A stretch of DNA of 64,000 nucleotides, taken from NCBI RefSeq assembly GCF_003692965.1, contig NZ_REHC01000012.1, forward strand, positions 80,843 to 144,842, given 5' to 3'. Position 1 is the first letter of the stretch; each line of letters begins with the position of its first letter. A program made the position numbers and the translations under genes. This stretch comes from Lactobacillus sp. ESL0246. Its GTDB lineage: Bacteria > Bacillota > Bacilli > Lactobacillales > Lactobacillaceae. Below are positions 27,521 through 37,796 of this stretch, piece after piece. The notes under the pieces were generated by a model, which ran no database searches, was not told the origin of the DNA, and saw only the letters and a list, made by a program, of their open reading frames with translations.

Positions 27521-29404
27521 TTGAATAACAAAGAAATCGCTGAAAATCTATTAAAAAACTTAGGGGGTGATAGTAATATCCTCACTTGTACTCACTGTGC
27601 AACAAGATTACGTTTTACATTAAAGGATAATAGTTTGGCTGAAACAAAGAAAATAGAAAATATCCCAAGCGTAATTTCAGTTGTTCAAGCGGCTGGACAA
27701 TACCAAGTTGTTTTTGGTCCCAAGGTAATTGATGTTTACAACGCTATGAAAGAATTATTAAGTACAAACATCAAAAATTCAACAGAAAAAAAGAAACACC
27801 AAAATATTTTTGAGGCTTTAATTGACCTTGTATCTAGTATTTTTACACCTATTTTATATGTTTTAATTGGATCAGGCATCATCAAAGGCCTACTTTCTAT
27901 TTTTACTTCATTAAAATGGATGAGTACTACGTCAGGCACATATGAAATTTTCAATGCAGCTGGCGACAGTCTTTACTACTTTTTACCAATGATTTTAGCA
28001 ATTACATGTGCACAAAAATTTAAAACCAATATATTCGTTTCCATTACTATTGGTGGTGCTCTTGTTTATCCAAATATTGCAGCTTTATATGGAAAAACAG
28101 TTCAATTTATGCATATTCCTATTGGAATCGCTACATTCAAAAGTAGTGTTTTCCCAATTATTTTTGCTATTTTTACTCTTTCATATTTAGAAAAAGTTCT
28201 AAAAAAAGTTATACCATCTGCTGTTGAAAATATTTTTGAACCTTTAATTTCTTTATTAATACTTGTACCCTTGACCATTATTGTTTTTGGTCCCATTGGT
28301 TCCACTTTAGCAGATTGGATTGCTAGTTTTTACATGTATTTATATGGTTTGAGCAAAATTGTTGCTGGAGGATTTATCGGATTCTTTGCTCAAGCAATGG
28401 TTGTTTTTGGAATTCATTGGGGACTATTTCCTATTATCTTTTCAAATATCCAAAAATATGGTTTTGACACTATTTTAGCTGTTTTCGGTCCAAGTATTAT
28501 TTCCCAATCTGGTGCTGCTTTAGGAATCTTTTTAAGAACAAAAGATTCTAATATGAAAAAAATAGCATCTTCTGCAACTCTAATGGGATTCTTTGGTATT
28601 TCAGAACCAGCAATTTATGGTGTTACGTTAAAATATAAACGTGCATTCCTCATGGCAATGATTGGCGGCGGAATTGGGGGAGCAATTTCTGGTGCCGCTG
28701 GAGCCAGAGCAACAGCAGTTGCAGTTGCAAGTATTCCGAGCTTCCCAGTTTACTTTGGTCACGGCTTTTTACAATTTGTAATTGGCTATTTCTCTGCATT
28801 CTTTATAGCTGCAATTCTAACTTACTTGTTTGGCTATGATTCCAGTCTTGATAATACTCAAACTGTAACAGCTCAGTCTAAAACTAATCCTTCACCGTCC
28901 AATAATAATCCTAACTCTCAACAAAACACAGACAAATGGGTTAATCAAAAAATATCTGCCCCAGTAACTGGAAAAATAGTTTTATTAAAAAATATTAACG
29001 ATGAAGTATTTTCATCAGAATCACTTGGAAAAGGACTCGCTTTTGCACCCGATTTAACTACACAACAAGTACTCTCGCCAGTTGATGGTGTTGTTACCGC
29101 AACTTATCCCAGCATGCATGCATACGGAATTACTGGAGAAGATGGACGCCAATATCTTGTTCATATCGGCATTAACACTGTTGACCTAAAAGGAAAATAT
29201 TTTTCAAAAGCAGTGTCATCAAATAGTAAGATAGATCATGGCGCCCCTTTATGTACTGCTGACTTTGCTAAAATTGCTGATGAAGGATATGATACGTCCG
29301 TTATTGTAACTTTGATTAATTCAACTTCACAAACCCACACAATAATTAATGAAAAAAACAACATTAAAGCTGGTCAAACTGCTTTGACTTTCTGTGAAAA
29401 TTAA
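27521..29404 (+). CDS. bglP: PTS beta-glucoside transporter, EIIBCA fused
   Basis: 627 residues in B-C-A order. IIB has the active Cys in CTHCATRLRFTL near 26. The IIC membrane domain covers about 105-440 and includes MGFFGISEPAIYGVTL. After a Ser/Asn-rich linker, the IIA domain (about 485-620) has the phosphorylated His in LVHIGINTVDL. The start is TTG with AGAGG upstream. It imports and phosphorylates a beta-glucoside or similar disaccharide; the substrate is not fixed by sequence. Confidence 0.9.
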   Translation: MNNKEIAENLLKNLGGDSNILTCTHCATRLRFTLKDNSLAETKKIENIPSVISVVQAAGQYQVVFGPKVIDVYNAMKELLSTNIKNSTEKKKHQNIFEALIDLVSSIFTPILYVLIGSGIIKGLLSIFTSLKWMSTTSGTYEIFNAAGDSLYYFLPMILAITCAQKFKTNIFVSITIGGALVYPNIAALYGKTVQFMHIPIGIATFKSSVFPIIFAIFTLSYLEKVLKKVIPSAVENIFEPLISLLILVPLTIIVFGPIGSTLADWIASFYMYLYGLSKIVAGGFIGFFAQAMVVFGIHWGLFPIIFSNIQKYGFDTILAVFGPSIISQSGAALGIFLRTKDSNMKKIASSATLMGFFGISEPAIYGVTLKYKRAFLMAMIGGGIGGAISGAAGARATAVAVASIPSFPVYFGHGFLQFVIGYFSAFFIAAILTYLFGYDSSLDNTQTVTAQSKTNPSPSNNNPNSQQNTDKWVNQKISAPVTGKIVLLKNINDEVFSSESLGKGLAFAPDLTTQQVLSPVDGVVTATYPSMHAYGITGEDGRQYLVHIGINTVDLKGKYFSKAVSSNSKIDHGAPLCTADFAKIADEGYDTSVIVTLINSTSQTHTIINEKNNIKAGQTALTFCEN

Positions 29405-29417
29405 ATATGGAGAAAAT

Positions 29418-30428
29418 ATGATTATTAAGAATTCTGTTTATGGTAATAAATGGGGATACCTTGATCCCGAAGTTTTAAGTAGAACTAAAAAAAAGAAGTT
29501 ACTCACTGATGAAGATGTTAATAAAAAAATAGATATAACAAAAATTGATTTTTTACAAATAAGATCAAGTATGGGATCTCCCAACAAAGATCTTACAACT
29601 ACTAAAATAATTGTGAAAAACATTTTAATTAAATGCCATAGTCGATATATTCCTGCCATTATATGCCATCCTCAAAAAATAAGAATTACTGATAATGCCT
29701 GCCTTTATTTACATGGAGGAGGATTTATAGGTGGTAATAGTTCAACTATACTCAATCAATGTAAATTAATTGCTGAAAAAGCGAATTGCACAGTTGTTGC
29801 GCTTGATTATCGTTTAGCACCTGAAACACCTTTTCCAGGTGCTCTACAAGACTGTTTAGAAGCTATTGAATGGATTATAAATAATAAAAACAAATTAGGT
29901 TTTATAAATTCACAGATATTTATAGCGGGAGATAGTGCTGGTGGAAATTTAGCAATTGCTTGTGGTTTATCTGATAAAAACCATTTTATAAGACAAGTAA
30001 TTTCCATTTATGGAGCATTGGATCTTCAAGAAACATCTAAAACAATTTATCATTGGTCTTATCTAGATTATAAAATGATAAATGAACAAGTCAATTTTAT
30101 TCATACAAGATTAAACAAAATAATATTGATTAACAATATTATGCGACCTCTTTACATTAATAATCAGAATGTAACTAATTACTTGATTAGTCCAATTTAT
30201 GCAAAAAATTTTAAAAACATGCCACCTGTGACTTTAATTGAAGCAGAATTCGACTACTTTTTACCAAGTAATAGATACTTTGCTAATTTGTTACGTAAAA
30301 ATGGGATTGCAGTTAAAGAGATTTTGTATAAAGGCTTAGATCATGGATTCTTTGACCGTTTGGGTTTCCTCAAGCAAACCAAGGATGCATGTATAGAAAT
30401 TGCTAATATAATAACAAACAAACCCTAA
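29418..30428 (+). CDS. Alpha/beta hydrolase, hormone-sensitive-lipase-type esterase
   Basis: 336 residues. The oxyanion motif YLHGGGFIGG is near 91 and the nucleophile motif IFAGDSAGGNLAIA (seen here as FIAGDSAGGN) near 170. An acidic residue is in EAEFDYF, and the catalytic His is in GLDHGFF near 313. These are the hallmarks of the HSL family. ATG at 29418 has GGAG upstream, although the frame opens 24 bases earlier. It follows bglP by 13 bases and takes the place where a 6-phospho-beta-glucosidase is usually found, which suggests it removes an acyl group from the imported glycoside. Confidence 0.84.
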   Translation: MIIKNSVYGNKWGYLDPEVLSRTKKKKLLTDEDVNKKIDITKIDFLQIRSSMGSPNKDLTTTKIIVKNILIKCHSRYIPAIICHPQKIRITDNACLYLHGGGFIGGNSSTILNQCKLIAEKANCTVVALDYRLAPETPFPGALQDCLEAIEWIINNKNKLGFINSQIFIAGDSAGGNLAIACGLSDKNHFIRQVISIYGALDLQETSKTIYHWSYLDYKMINEQVNFIHTRLNKIILINNIMRPLYINNQNVTNYLISPIYAKNFKNMPPVTLIEAEFDYFLPSNRYFANLLRKNGIAVKEILYKGLDHGFFDRLGFLKQTKDACIEIANIITNKP

Positions 30429-30440
30429 TATCTTTTAACA

Positions 30441-30480
30441 AAAAATTGCTGATACGACTAACTTGTATCAGCAATTTTTA
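30441..30480. terminator. Bidirectional terminator between the bgl operon and flavoprotein cluster
   Basis: AAAAATTGCTGATAC and GTATCAGCAATTTTT pair perfectly around a nine-base loop. It ends the plus-strand operon and also lies just after the minus-strand gene ending at 30493. Confidence 0.87.
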
Positions 30481-30492
30481 TATTAATTTATT

Positions 30493-31929
30493 TTACTTCC
30501 TTGCAATATTTTCGATGGCATTTCTACCTGAGAAAACACAATAACCGGCATGAGTTCCTGGCACATTTACTCCATAAGTATCACCGTATAACACAGCGGA
30601 ACCATCCCCGCCAATAGCATATAGTCCTTGAATTGGTCGTCCTTTAGTATCTAAAACTTCATTTTTAATATTAACGCGCAAGCCGTCACCAGTCGTATAG
30701 GCTCCAACACCTAATTCAAGGGCATAAAATGGCCCATTTCCATCAACCGGTAGCATATACTTAGCTGGCTTATGAAAGTCACTGTCCTCACCCTTGGCTG
30801 CCATTTCATTGTAATGCTTAACATATTCTACTAAGTTGGGCGTTTCGATTTCCGCAGCCAATTCAGCTAAACTTGCTGCCTTGTGCAGGTACTCGTGACC
30901 CTCTTTTTCAGCCTTTTCAATGTCATCACGCAAAGACGGGTAACGGTCTTCTGGTACAAAGGGCTTCATTGATCTTGGGAAAGACTTGTCGGTAAAATCA
31001 TCCAGAATCTTTTGACTAAAAATACAAAAGACGCGGTCTTGCCGATTCATTGCATTACCTTCGTTCGCCCAGTTGACCACACAAGCACTTTCATCAACAA
31101 AACGTTCACCTAGTTCGTTTACCCACATTTGCGGCTGATCACAAACTGAACTCCAGATGGCCGTTCCCCATAGTTTAAATGAAGGAATCTTCTTACTCTT
31201 GAGCTGGCCACCAAACATCATGGCCATACCAGTGAAGTACTGCTTTGCCCCCAAGTTCCAAGCAAGATGCAACCCATCACCTGTGTTTTTACCAGAATTA
31301 ACAGGAATAATATTATTTGGATTTTGATGTGGTGTATTTTCCAACAGTTTTTGGTCGTTCAAATAGCCACCGGTAGCTAAAACGACGTTTTTGGCGGTTA
31401 CCACAGACGTACTCTTATCATCAACTTTGGTCAAAGTTACAGCATAAGTCTTGTCGGCATTTTGCTTTAAGTCAGTTACCCGCGTCAAAGTAACAATTTC
31501 AACGCCCTTGCTCTTGACGTATGGTTCTAAACCGTTGTGAATAGCATCGTGACCCTTACCCTTGAACAAATGCCAAGTTTTAGCGCCAGTACCAAGACCA
31601 GAAACTAGCCAAAACTTAACGCCGTGATTCTCAAGCCAGGAAACATTTTTACCGGCTTGATCGATATACTTTTGCCACATTTTACCATCAGCTCGGTAAT
31701 GAGAATAAGTTAATTCCTCGTTGAGCAATTTGTCTTTATCAATAACAGCATTTTCCTTTTGCTGTATTTCAGAATCAGCAGCGAACACACCTTCAACGTA
31801 ATTACCGGTTCCACCTGTGGTTTTGCCTTTTTCTACTAGCAAAGTCTTTAAATTATTATCAGCAGCTTCGCCAGCAGCCGCAAAACCAGCTAACCCAGCA
31901 CCTACGATTACTACATCATATTCTTCCAT
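30493..31929 (-). CDS. FAD-dependent oxidoreductase, fumarate-reductase-like
   Basis: 478-residue flavoprotein. The FAD-binding motif VVIVGAGLAGFAAAGEAADN is near 6, the Glu end of the Rossmann fold in LLVEKG, and the C-terminal FAD segment is LYAIGGDGSAVLYGDTYG followed by SGRNAIEN. No signal peptide is seen, so it is cytosolic. At the position of the fumarate-reductase substrate His it has AYTTGDG, and at the catalytic Arg (NRxGGN in true fumarate reductases) it has GVNVPGT. It therefore probably reduces another unsaturated acid. Last gene of the 36.6-30.5 kb operon. Confidence 0.82.
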   Translation of the reverse strand: MEEYDVVIVGAGLAGFAAAGEAADNNLKTLLVEKGKTTGGTGNYVEGVFAADSEIQQKENAVIDKDKLLNEELTYSHYRADGKMWQKYIDQAGKNVSWLENHGVKFWLVSGLGTGAKTWHLFKGKGHDAIHNGLEPYVKSKGVEIVTLTRVTDLKQNADKTYAVTLTKVDDKSTSVVTAKNVVLATGGYLNDQKLLENTPHQNPNNIIPVNSGKNTGDGLHLAWNLGAKQYFTGMAMMFGGQLKSKKIPSFKLWGTAIWSSVCDQPQMWVNELGERFVDESACVVNWANEGNAMNRQDRVFCIFSQKILDDFTDKSFPRSMKPFVPEDRYPSLRDDIEKAEKEGHEYLHKAASLAELAAEIETPNLVEYVKHYNEMAAKGEDSDFHKPAKYMLPVDGNGPFYALELGVGAYTTGDGLRVNIKNEVLDTKGRPIQGLYAIGGDGSAVLYGDTYGVNVPGTHAGYCVFSGRNAIENIARK

Positions 31930-31986
31930 TATTCAGACCTCATTATTTTATAAAAAGCATGTACAATTTGCCCATGCTTTTTAAAA

Positions 31987-33849
31987 TTACTTGTTCTTCT
32001 TAACTGACTCGGCTGCGTCAATTCCGGCTAAGCGACCCGAAATATATGCAAAGCCCAAAGTACCGCCTTCAAAATCAACATAAGCCTTACCATACATGCC
32101 TGAAGCATCGGCTCCTGCGACATATAAGTTAGCAACTGGTTCTCCGTTTGGCGCTAAAGCACGCATTCTTTCATCAATTGTGGCACCGCCTAATGTACCA
32201 AGATTGCGGGCAATAAACTTAACTGCGTAAAATGGTCCCTCTTCCACCGGAATCATTCGCTTAGTATCAGAGAAGAATAGATCATCTTCGCCTTTGGTTT
32301 TGGCTTCATTATATTGTGTAACCGATTTTTGCAGATTATCAGGGTCAACACCCATTTTTTCAGCTAGTTCAGCGATAGTTTGACCAATAAAAACAACATT
32401 AGTAGAAGCCAATTTGTTTAAAAGACTTGTAAAATCAGTTTTTTCGTGTTCACGTTTAATACTTTCGTCAGTATCAGTTGGATAATTGAATTCCATATAG
32501 AATTCACGCTTATTCTTCCACGTACCATAGTGATCTTCGATTGCAACCGTGCCGCCTTCCTTAATCTTGTCAAGCATTGCTTGATCCAAAATCACAAATT
32601 CGGTTTGCTTAGGCTGCTCTGATAGTTCCGCACCGTGAACTGCAAAATCCAAAGCATGAGTTTCACTGGCATAGCGCTGACCACGATTATTAACCCGTAA
32701 GTTAGGAAAATCTGCTAAAGCATTTAATGGCATCCAATTTGGTCCCACTAACTTGGCCATAGCGCCAATATCCTCATTGCTGAAAGTTTGCCAGAAATAG
32801 TGAGTTGAACCATTAATATGACGAGCTGTTCCAGCATCCCAAGCCATGTTCAAACCGTCCCCAGTATTTTGTAGAACCTGACCTTGGGTACTGACATCAC
32901 CCAGATATTCTTTGCGCATCTTGGCATTACCGCCAAAGCCACCTGTTGCAATAATTACTTTTTTAGCATTAACTTGTAATTCTTGATCGTCACCTTGCGC
33001 AATTAAGCCAACTACCTTACCATCATCATCTTGTAATAACTTCTGCCCTGCAAAGCCGAAGTACATTTGTCCACCAAGAGATTTAAACTTTTCAATCAGT
33101 TTGGTAACGGCTTTTGTACCACCTTCTTGATAACCATGCAAAGTTGCCGGCATGCCAATATGATCAAAACTGCCACCTGTTCCGGCATCAACCAACTTCA
33201 TAATTGCACCATTTTCATTGAGCCAGTCAACTGTTTTGCCAGATTCATCAATAATTCTGCGTACTAAAATTGAATTCATATAGCCTTGTGACGCATCCAT
33301 ATATTCATCATAAAGCCACTTTTTAGAAACGACTTGGTCTTGATCTTTTTGTTGCTGACTATCACCGGCAAACATCCCGCCGGCAAAGGTACTGGCACCT
33401 AATGGCGAAATTGTCTTTTCTAAAAGAGCAACACTAACGCCATGTTGTCTAGCAGCAAGTGCGGCAGCTACACCGGCTCCACCAGCACCAACAACCGCAA
33501 CATCAACATTAATGGTTTTCTTAGCACTTATATTGGTCTTAGCACCATTAGCTTTTAGCGCTTCAAAGTCAACATCAGCTTTTGTTAAAGCATTTTTAAC
33601 TCCCTCGATTATTCCACGTGATGTTTCGGAAGCTCCAGAAACGACATCCACATCAACATCCTGATGCACAACAATTTTTTGCGCCATCTTCTTGAAGGCA
33701 TTATCGGCCAAACTTCCGGGTGCATATTGATCAAGTGCCTTAACGCTAATAATTTGATCTGAGCCCACTTCGACCTCAAGGTTAATTTGACTTTCCTTGC
33801 CTTGACCGGAACCAGTGTATTTACCGGGCTTAGTAGTGATTTTTACCAT
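31987..33849 (-). CDS. Flavoprotein reductase with N-terminal FMN-binding domain
   Basis: 620 residues. FMN_bind is at about 1-85 with the flavinylation-type motif DVVSGASETSRG near 66-77, whose Ser is the expected covalent FMN site after ApbE action. The FAD domain from about 115 has VAVVGAGGAGVAAALAARQH. The C-terminal segment LYVAGADASGMYGKAYVDF lacks the fumarate-type Arg. The protein is cytosolic. Fusion of FMN_bind with a fumarate-reductase fold is known in soluble enoate reductases. The electron donor is not encoded nearby. Confidence 0.82.
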   Translation of the reverse strand: MVKITTKPGKYTGSGQGKESQINLEVEVGSDQIISVKALDQYAPGSLADNAFKKMAQKIVVHQDVDVDVVSGASETSRGIIEGVKNALTKADVDFEALKANGAKTNISAKKTINVDVAVVGAGGAGVAAALAARQHGVSVALLEKTISPLGASTFAGGMFAGDSQQQKDQDQVVSKKWLYDEYMDASQGYMNSILVRRIIDESGKTVDWLNENGAIMKLVDAGTGGSFDHIGMPATLHGYQEGGTKAVTKLIEKFKSLGGQMYFGFAGQKLLQDDDGKVVGLIAQGDDQELQVNAKKVIIATGGFGGNAKMRKEYLGDVSTQGQVLQNTGDGLNMAWDAGTARHINGSTHYFWQTFSNEDIGAMAKLVGPNWMPLNALADFPNLRVNNRGQRYASETHALDFAVHGAELSEQPKQTEFVILDQAMLDKIKEGGTVAIEDHYGTWKNKREFYMEFNYPTDTDESIKREHEKTDFTSLLNKLASTNVVFIGQTIAELAEKMGVDPDNLQKSVTQYNEAKTKGEDDLFFSDTKRMIPVEEGPFYAVKFIARNLGTLGGATIDERMRALAPNGEPVANLYVAGADASGMYGKAYVDFEGGTLGFAYISGRLAGIDAAESVKKNK

Positions 33850-33880
33850 AATTAAAATCCTTCTTAACTAATCAAATAAC

Positions 33881-35101
33881 TTATTTACGACGACGTGCAT
33901 CATTTGCGTCTGGCAAAATAGCCATAAAGATGATAGTAATAACAAAGACAAGCCCCTGAATCATAAAGGTTAAAGCATAATTTCTACCAGCAATTGCTGA
34001 AACGATAACCGGAATACAATATGATAGAAGCAGTGACACAGTCCCAACTAAACCACCTGCAGAACCAGCATACTTAGGTCCAATTTCTGGAAAAGTAATT
34101 GGCAGTGACTGCATAATTGGACCGGTAATGGCACCAAATAACCCGCCTAAAATTAAGGCAATTGTTAGTGGCATGCCGATTGGAATATACCAGGTCATGG
34201 CAATTAATAATCCACCTAAGAGCGTAACTAACATCATCACTGGCTTAGCTTTTCTCGCTTTATTAATTAAGGCTGGACCAAAAAGTGAGCCACATAAACT
34301 ACCAATTGTACCTACCGCTGCAGCCATTCCGGCGCCGGCTGGAGTCATTCCCCGGGCAACAAATGCTTGTGGCAGAATTCCTGAGAAGGCTTCACTAGCA
34401 CCCATCCCGCAGCCAACTGATAAAGCAACTAGCCAAGTCTTTTTACTACGTGCAGCAGTCTTGAAAAACTCCATTGAAGATTCTGCTCTATCTTGTTTAA
34501 CTGCCTCTGGAGGAAGTTCTTCACCTGCTGGCATGTCCTTAACAAATAAGATCCAGCAAATAGTTAATACCAAAAGGACGCTTGATGAAAAAATATATGC
34601 CGCTTCAACACTTGGAAACATTGGACTGGTAACTTGTGACAACATAATTCCAATGCTGGCAGAAGCAAAGAAAACTCCCATCGCCAAATTAGTATCCTGC
34701 TTAAACCATGTACCAAAAAGTTTTAATGTATTAGCATTTAATAATGCCATGTATACTCCAAAGAGTAATAACATAATCATCATCGTTACAAAGTTATGTG
34801 CAATTAAACGACCGTATGCACCAAGAACTGAAATAACACAGCCTATCGCAACAATCTTTTTGGCTCCAAATTTATCAGCCAAAGAACCAGCCGGAATGCT
34901 TAAGAATACGGCAATAAGCATTGGCGCCATCAATAAACTTGAAAATTGTGCTGGTGAAATATGTAATTCTGGCATAATTTGAGTTGCCAACGCTGAAATT
35001 TGAAATTGAATGTAGCTACTGATTGCATCTAATAATGCGGCAATAGCTAATATTACCCACCGATAGTTTGAAAGCTTTGGCATTTGTCTTTCATCCATCA
35101 T
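33881..35101 (-). CDS. MFS transporter (organic-acid type)
   Basis: 406 residues with 12 hydrophobic helices and the MFS motif GSLADKFGAKKIV near 72-84. The second half repeats the fold (GSLCGSLFGPALINKARKAKP). Its position between two flavoprotein genes suggests it carries the acid that they reduce, or its product, across the membrane. It starts 25 bases after the upstream flavoprotein gene. The substrate is unknown. Confidence 0.82.
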   Translation of the reverse strand: MMDERQMPKLSNYRWVILAIAALLDAISSYIQFQISALATQIMPELHISPAQFSSLLMAPMLIAVFLSIPAGSLADKFGAKKIVAIGCVISVLGAYGRLIAHNFVTMMIMLLLFGVYMALLNANTLKLFGTWFKQDTNLAMGVFFASASIGIMLSQVTSPMFPSVEAAYIFSSSVLLVLTICWILFVKDMPAGEELPPEAVKQDRAESSMEFFKTAARSKKTWLVALSVGCGMGASEAFSGILPQAFVARGMTPAGAGMAAAVGTIGSLCGSLFGPALINKARKAKPVMMLVTLLGGLLIAMTWYIPIGMPLTIALILGGLFGAITGPIMQSLPITFPEIGPKYAGSAGGLVGTVSLLLSYCIPVIVSAIAGRNYALTFMIQGLVFVITIIFMAILPDANDARRRK

Positions 35102-35126
35102 TTTTAAAACTCCTTTTTAAATTAAA

Positions 35127-36611
35127 CTAATTTTCTGCTGCGAATTGACCGGCTAACCTACCGAAAGTTTGCGCGTGACTGCAAGTTAAGCCCGGAACAC
35201 GGTCTGGATATGAACCCCAGAAAAAGCCGCCACTAGCATTACCCGCTGCATAAAGATGTGGAATTGGGTTACCATCTTTATCAATCACTTCCATCTTAGA
35301 ATTGATCCGTAAGCCATCAAGCGTTGCAAGAAGACGTCCCCCCATTATGACACCATAATATGGGCCATGTTCGACTGGGTATAAGCGGAATTTTTCTTTG
35401 CCAAAATCGGTATCTACACCTTGCTTACACATCTGGTTATACCGTCTAACTGTCTCAATCAACTTATCTTTGGGTAAAGCTAATTTTTCAGCTAGTTCTT
35501 CAATCGTATCGGCTTTTTGCACCATTCCATCATCAATTCGCCGTTGAATTTCGGCTTTGTTTTCTTCAGTATTATAAATACCAGGCCAACCTAGCCGTGA
35601 GCAGCCCTGTGTATCAAATTGTGCTAAGTGATCCATGGTATCTTCTGACCAAATCTGAGCCTCAAGATAGCCCGGCTGCTTCGACATTGCATTAATATCA
35701 AATTGATAAGGGACACTTTCGTTACCAAAACGTTCACCTTTCAAATTAACCTTAAGTAGTGGATATGCTCCCATCCAGAAATATCCTGGTCCCTTAAAGT
35801 CAATTTCATAATGATCTTCAGCCTTTGTACCAACCGGAACTGCACCACGATCAAAAATAATTTCAGCTGGTTCTTCATCACGTGCAGCACCAACTTTTAA
35901 GCCGGCTAGAATCCCTGAACCATCATCTCGTGGTCCATCAGAGTAGACATTCTTCTTGTAACCAAGCGGATTCCATTTCTTCATTAAATCAACATTGCCA
36001 CCATAACCACCGGTACAAATAATGACACCTTTATTAGCATTATACTGAGTCTTTTCACCACTAGCTCGGTCACTTGTTATTACTCCTATTACTGCTTTAT
36101 TATCATCAGTAACTAGTTCCTCCAGCTTGGTATTATATTTAATGGTCACGCCTAATTCTTGTGCTTTATTGAGTACCCATTCACCATAGTGAGCCCAGCC
36201 ATTATCTGGGGTGGCAATGGCCAATTCTGTATTAAAAGCGGTATTGACAATTGTTTCGTAATAAGCATCTTCTTGCGGTCTTAAGATACCACCATTAGGT
36301 TTTAAAATATTATCTTCAAGCCAGTTGGCTGTTTCATCAGCATGATTGGCCCAAGTCCAAAGTAATCTTTCATCAACATTGTCTTGGAAGAAAAGCGTTA
36401 AAAAGTTCATTAATTTAGCTTTATCTACCTTGATGCCTGCTCTTTGTTGAGCGTTACTGTTAAGTGCCGCAAAGAAAGAACGGAATAAGAACTGGGAGCT
36501 GCCAGATTTATCAATTAACAAAACTTTGGCACCCTTTTCAGCAGCAGCACATGCTGCCATTGCACCAGCGTTGCTAGCGCCGGCAATAATCACATCATAA
36601 GTACTTACCAT
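35127..36611 (-). CDS. FAD-dependent oxidoreductase, fumarate-reductase-like
   Basis: 494 residues. FAD motif VIIAGASNAGAMAACAAAEK is near 7, with Asn where glycine is usual in the third position, and ends in LLIDKSG. The C-terminal FAD segment is LYAAGNASGGFFWGSYPDRVPG followed by FGRLAGQFAAEN. It keeps an Arg near the fumarate-reductase Arg position (YPDRVPG), unlike two of its neighbours, but lacks the His-Thr-Met-Gly-Gly segment. First gene of the four-gene unit that runs to 30493. Confidence 0.82.
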   Translation of the reverse strand: MVSTYDVIIAGASNAGAMAACAAAEKGAKVLLIDKSGSSQFLFRSFFAALNSNAQQRAGIKVDKAKLMNFLTLFFQDNVDERLLWTWANHADETANWLEDNILKPNGGILRPQEDAYYETIVNTAFNTELAIATPDNGWAHYGEWVLNKAQELGVTIKYNTKLEELVTDDNKAVIGVITSDRASGEKTQYNANKGVIICTGGYGGNVDLMKKWNPLGYKKNVYSDGPRDDGSGILAGLKVGAARDEEPAEIIFDRGAVPVGTKAEDHYEIDFKGPGYFWMGAYPLLKVNLKGERFGNESVPYQFDINAMSKQPGYLEAQIWSEDTMDHLAQFDTQGCSRLGWPGIYNTEENKAEIQRRIDDGMVQKADTIEELAEKLALPKDKLIETVRRYNQMCKQGVDTDFGKEKFRLYPVEHGPYYGVIMGGRLLATLDGLRINSKMEVIDKDGNPIPHLYAAGNASGGFFWGSYPDRVPGLTCSHAQTFGRLAGQFAAEN

Positions 36612-36746
36612 ATTTATCCCTCACTTTTAATGTAACTTTTTTATCGCTTTCATAATACTATGGATTAAGTGAATCTTTGCACTAAATTTAGAATTGAAGA
36701 TTACTAAATGGAATGCTGACGATTAGCTATCTTTACCAACCAACAT

Positions 36747-36793
36747 AAATAAGCTTGTGAATCAACGTTTTAGCGCCTTTCACAAGCTTATTT
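36747..36793 (-). terminator. Hairpin terminator after the LysR gene
   Basis: A perfect 15-base stem (AAATAAGCTTGTGAA with TTCACAAGCTTATTT) lies 22 bases after the LysR stop. It separates the regulator from the downstream flavoprotein operon, whose promoter should lie in 36612-36746. Confidence 0.75.
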
Positions 36794-36815
36794 CAGTTTA
36801 CTATTAATTTGTGTA

Positions 36816-37724
36816 TTATTTATTATTTTGATTTAAATACTCATTAATTGCTAACTTTAATGTTGTAATTACTTCTTTTAAAACAGAATCATTGGTAAAA
36901 GATTCCATATAAGCAATACCATATGGGGAAATCTCATGATAATCAATCGGTACATAAGTAATATCATCGGCACGGTTATCAGCAATAAAGTTTGGGATAA
37001 TCCCATAACCCCAGCCAGCTTTAACATAAATGTTCATTGCCAAAAAGTCCTGGACAAACTTAATATGTTCCATACCCATGCGATTAATTAGTTCGTTTTG
37101 AAAATTCATTTGAACATTCAAAGAACTATTAGGATCAAGTAAGAAAAGTTCTTCTTTTTCCAAGTCATCTAAAAGAAGCCGTGACCTTTGAGCTAAACGC
37201 GAATTAGGTGGGCAAGCCAAAACCACCCTACCTTGAATTAAAGGTGAAAAATGAACATCATCCACAACATTAACATCATCTCGGGCAATCGCACATAGAT
37301 CAACATGGTGATTGAGTAATTCACCAATTGAATTATTTAACACAAAGACAAATTGGATATTAAGGTTACTTTGTGCTGCTCGCAATTTTTTCAAAAAAAT
37401 GGGCAAAATCTTTTGTTCTAATGGCGTATCGCACACCCCAATTCGTAAAAGTGTTTCTGGGTCATTCTTCTTACTTTGTAAATATGCCACTGTATAATCC
37501 ATATCATCGACAATGTTGCGAGCAACACGATAAAAATACTTTCCAGCATCGGTAAGAGAGATACGATGATGGGCACGATTAATTAGCGTTACACCAATCG
37601 TATTCTCTAAATCTTTAATATTTTTGGAAACAGCCGATTGAGAAAAGTTCATTCGCTCTGCCGCAATCGTAAAGCTAGAATTATCTACTGCCTTGATGAA
37701 ACAGCGTAACTGGGTAAAATTCAT
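36816..37724 (-). CDS. LysR-family transcriptional regulator
   Basis: 302 residues. The N-terminal HTH is clear: FIKAVDNSSFTIAAERMNFS near 9-28, then QSAVSKNIKDLENTIG. The effector-binding domain covers about 90-295. Regulators of this type bind a pathway substrate. It lies between two flavoprotein transcription units with terminators on both sides, so it is probably expressed alone and controls the flavoprotein genes. Related hydroxycinnamate-reductase loci of lactobacilli also carry a LysR gene, which is a family comparison and not proof. Confidence 0.87.
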   Translation of the reverse strand: MNFTQLRCFIKAVDNSSFTIAAERMNFSQSAVSKNIKDLENTIGVTLINRAHHRISLTDAGKYFYRVARNIVDDMDYTVAYLQSKKNDPETLLRIGVCDTPLEQKILPIFLKKLRAAQSNLNIQFVFVLNNSIGELLNHHVDLCAIARDDVNVVDDVHFSPLIQGRVVLACPPNSRLAQRSRLLLDDLEKEELFLLDPNSSLNVQMNFQNELINRMGMEHIKFVQDFLAMNIYVKAGWGYGIIPNFIADNRADDITYVPIDYHEISPYGIAYMESFTNDSVLKEVITTLKLAINEYLNQNNK

Positions 37725-37796
37725 TCTTTTATTCTCCGCAATTGCTAATTGACTAACATAAAATTATTTCACCTTAATTATAAACTTTAACCATTC

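Noticed and set aside
34128..34982. A 284-codon open frame antisense to the MFS gene
   Set aside because: It lies fully inside the MFS gene on the other strand, has no ribosome binding site and a Pro/Ala/Ile-rich composition that mirrors the real gene.
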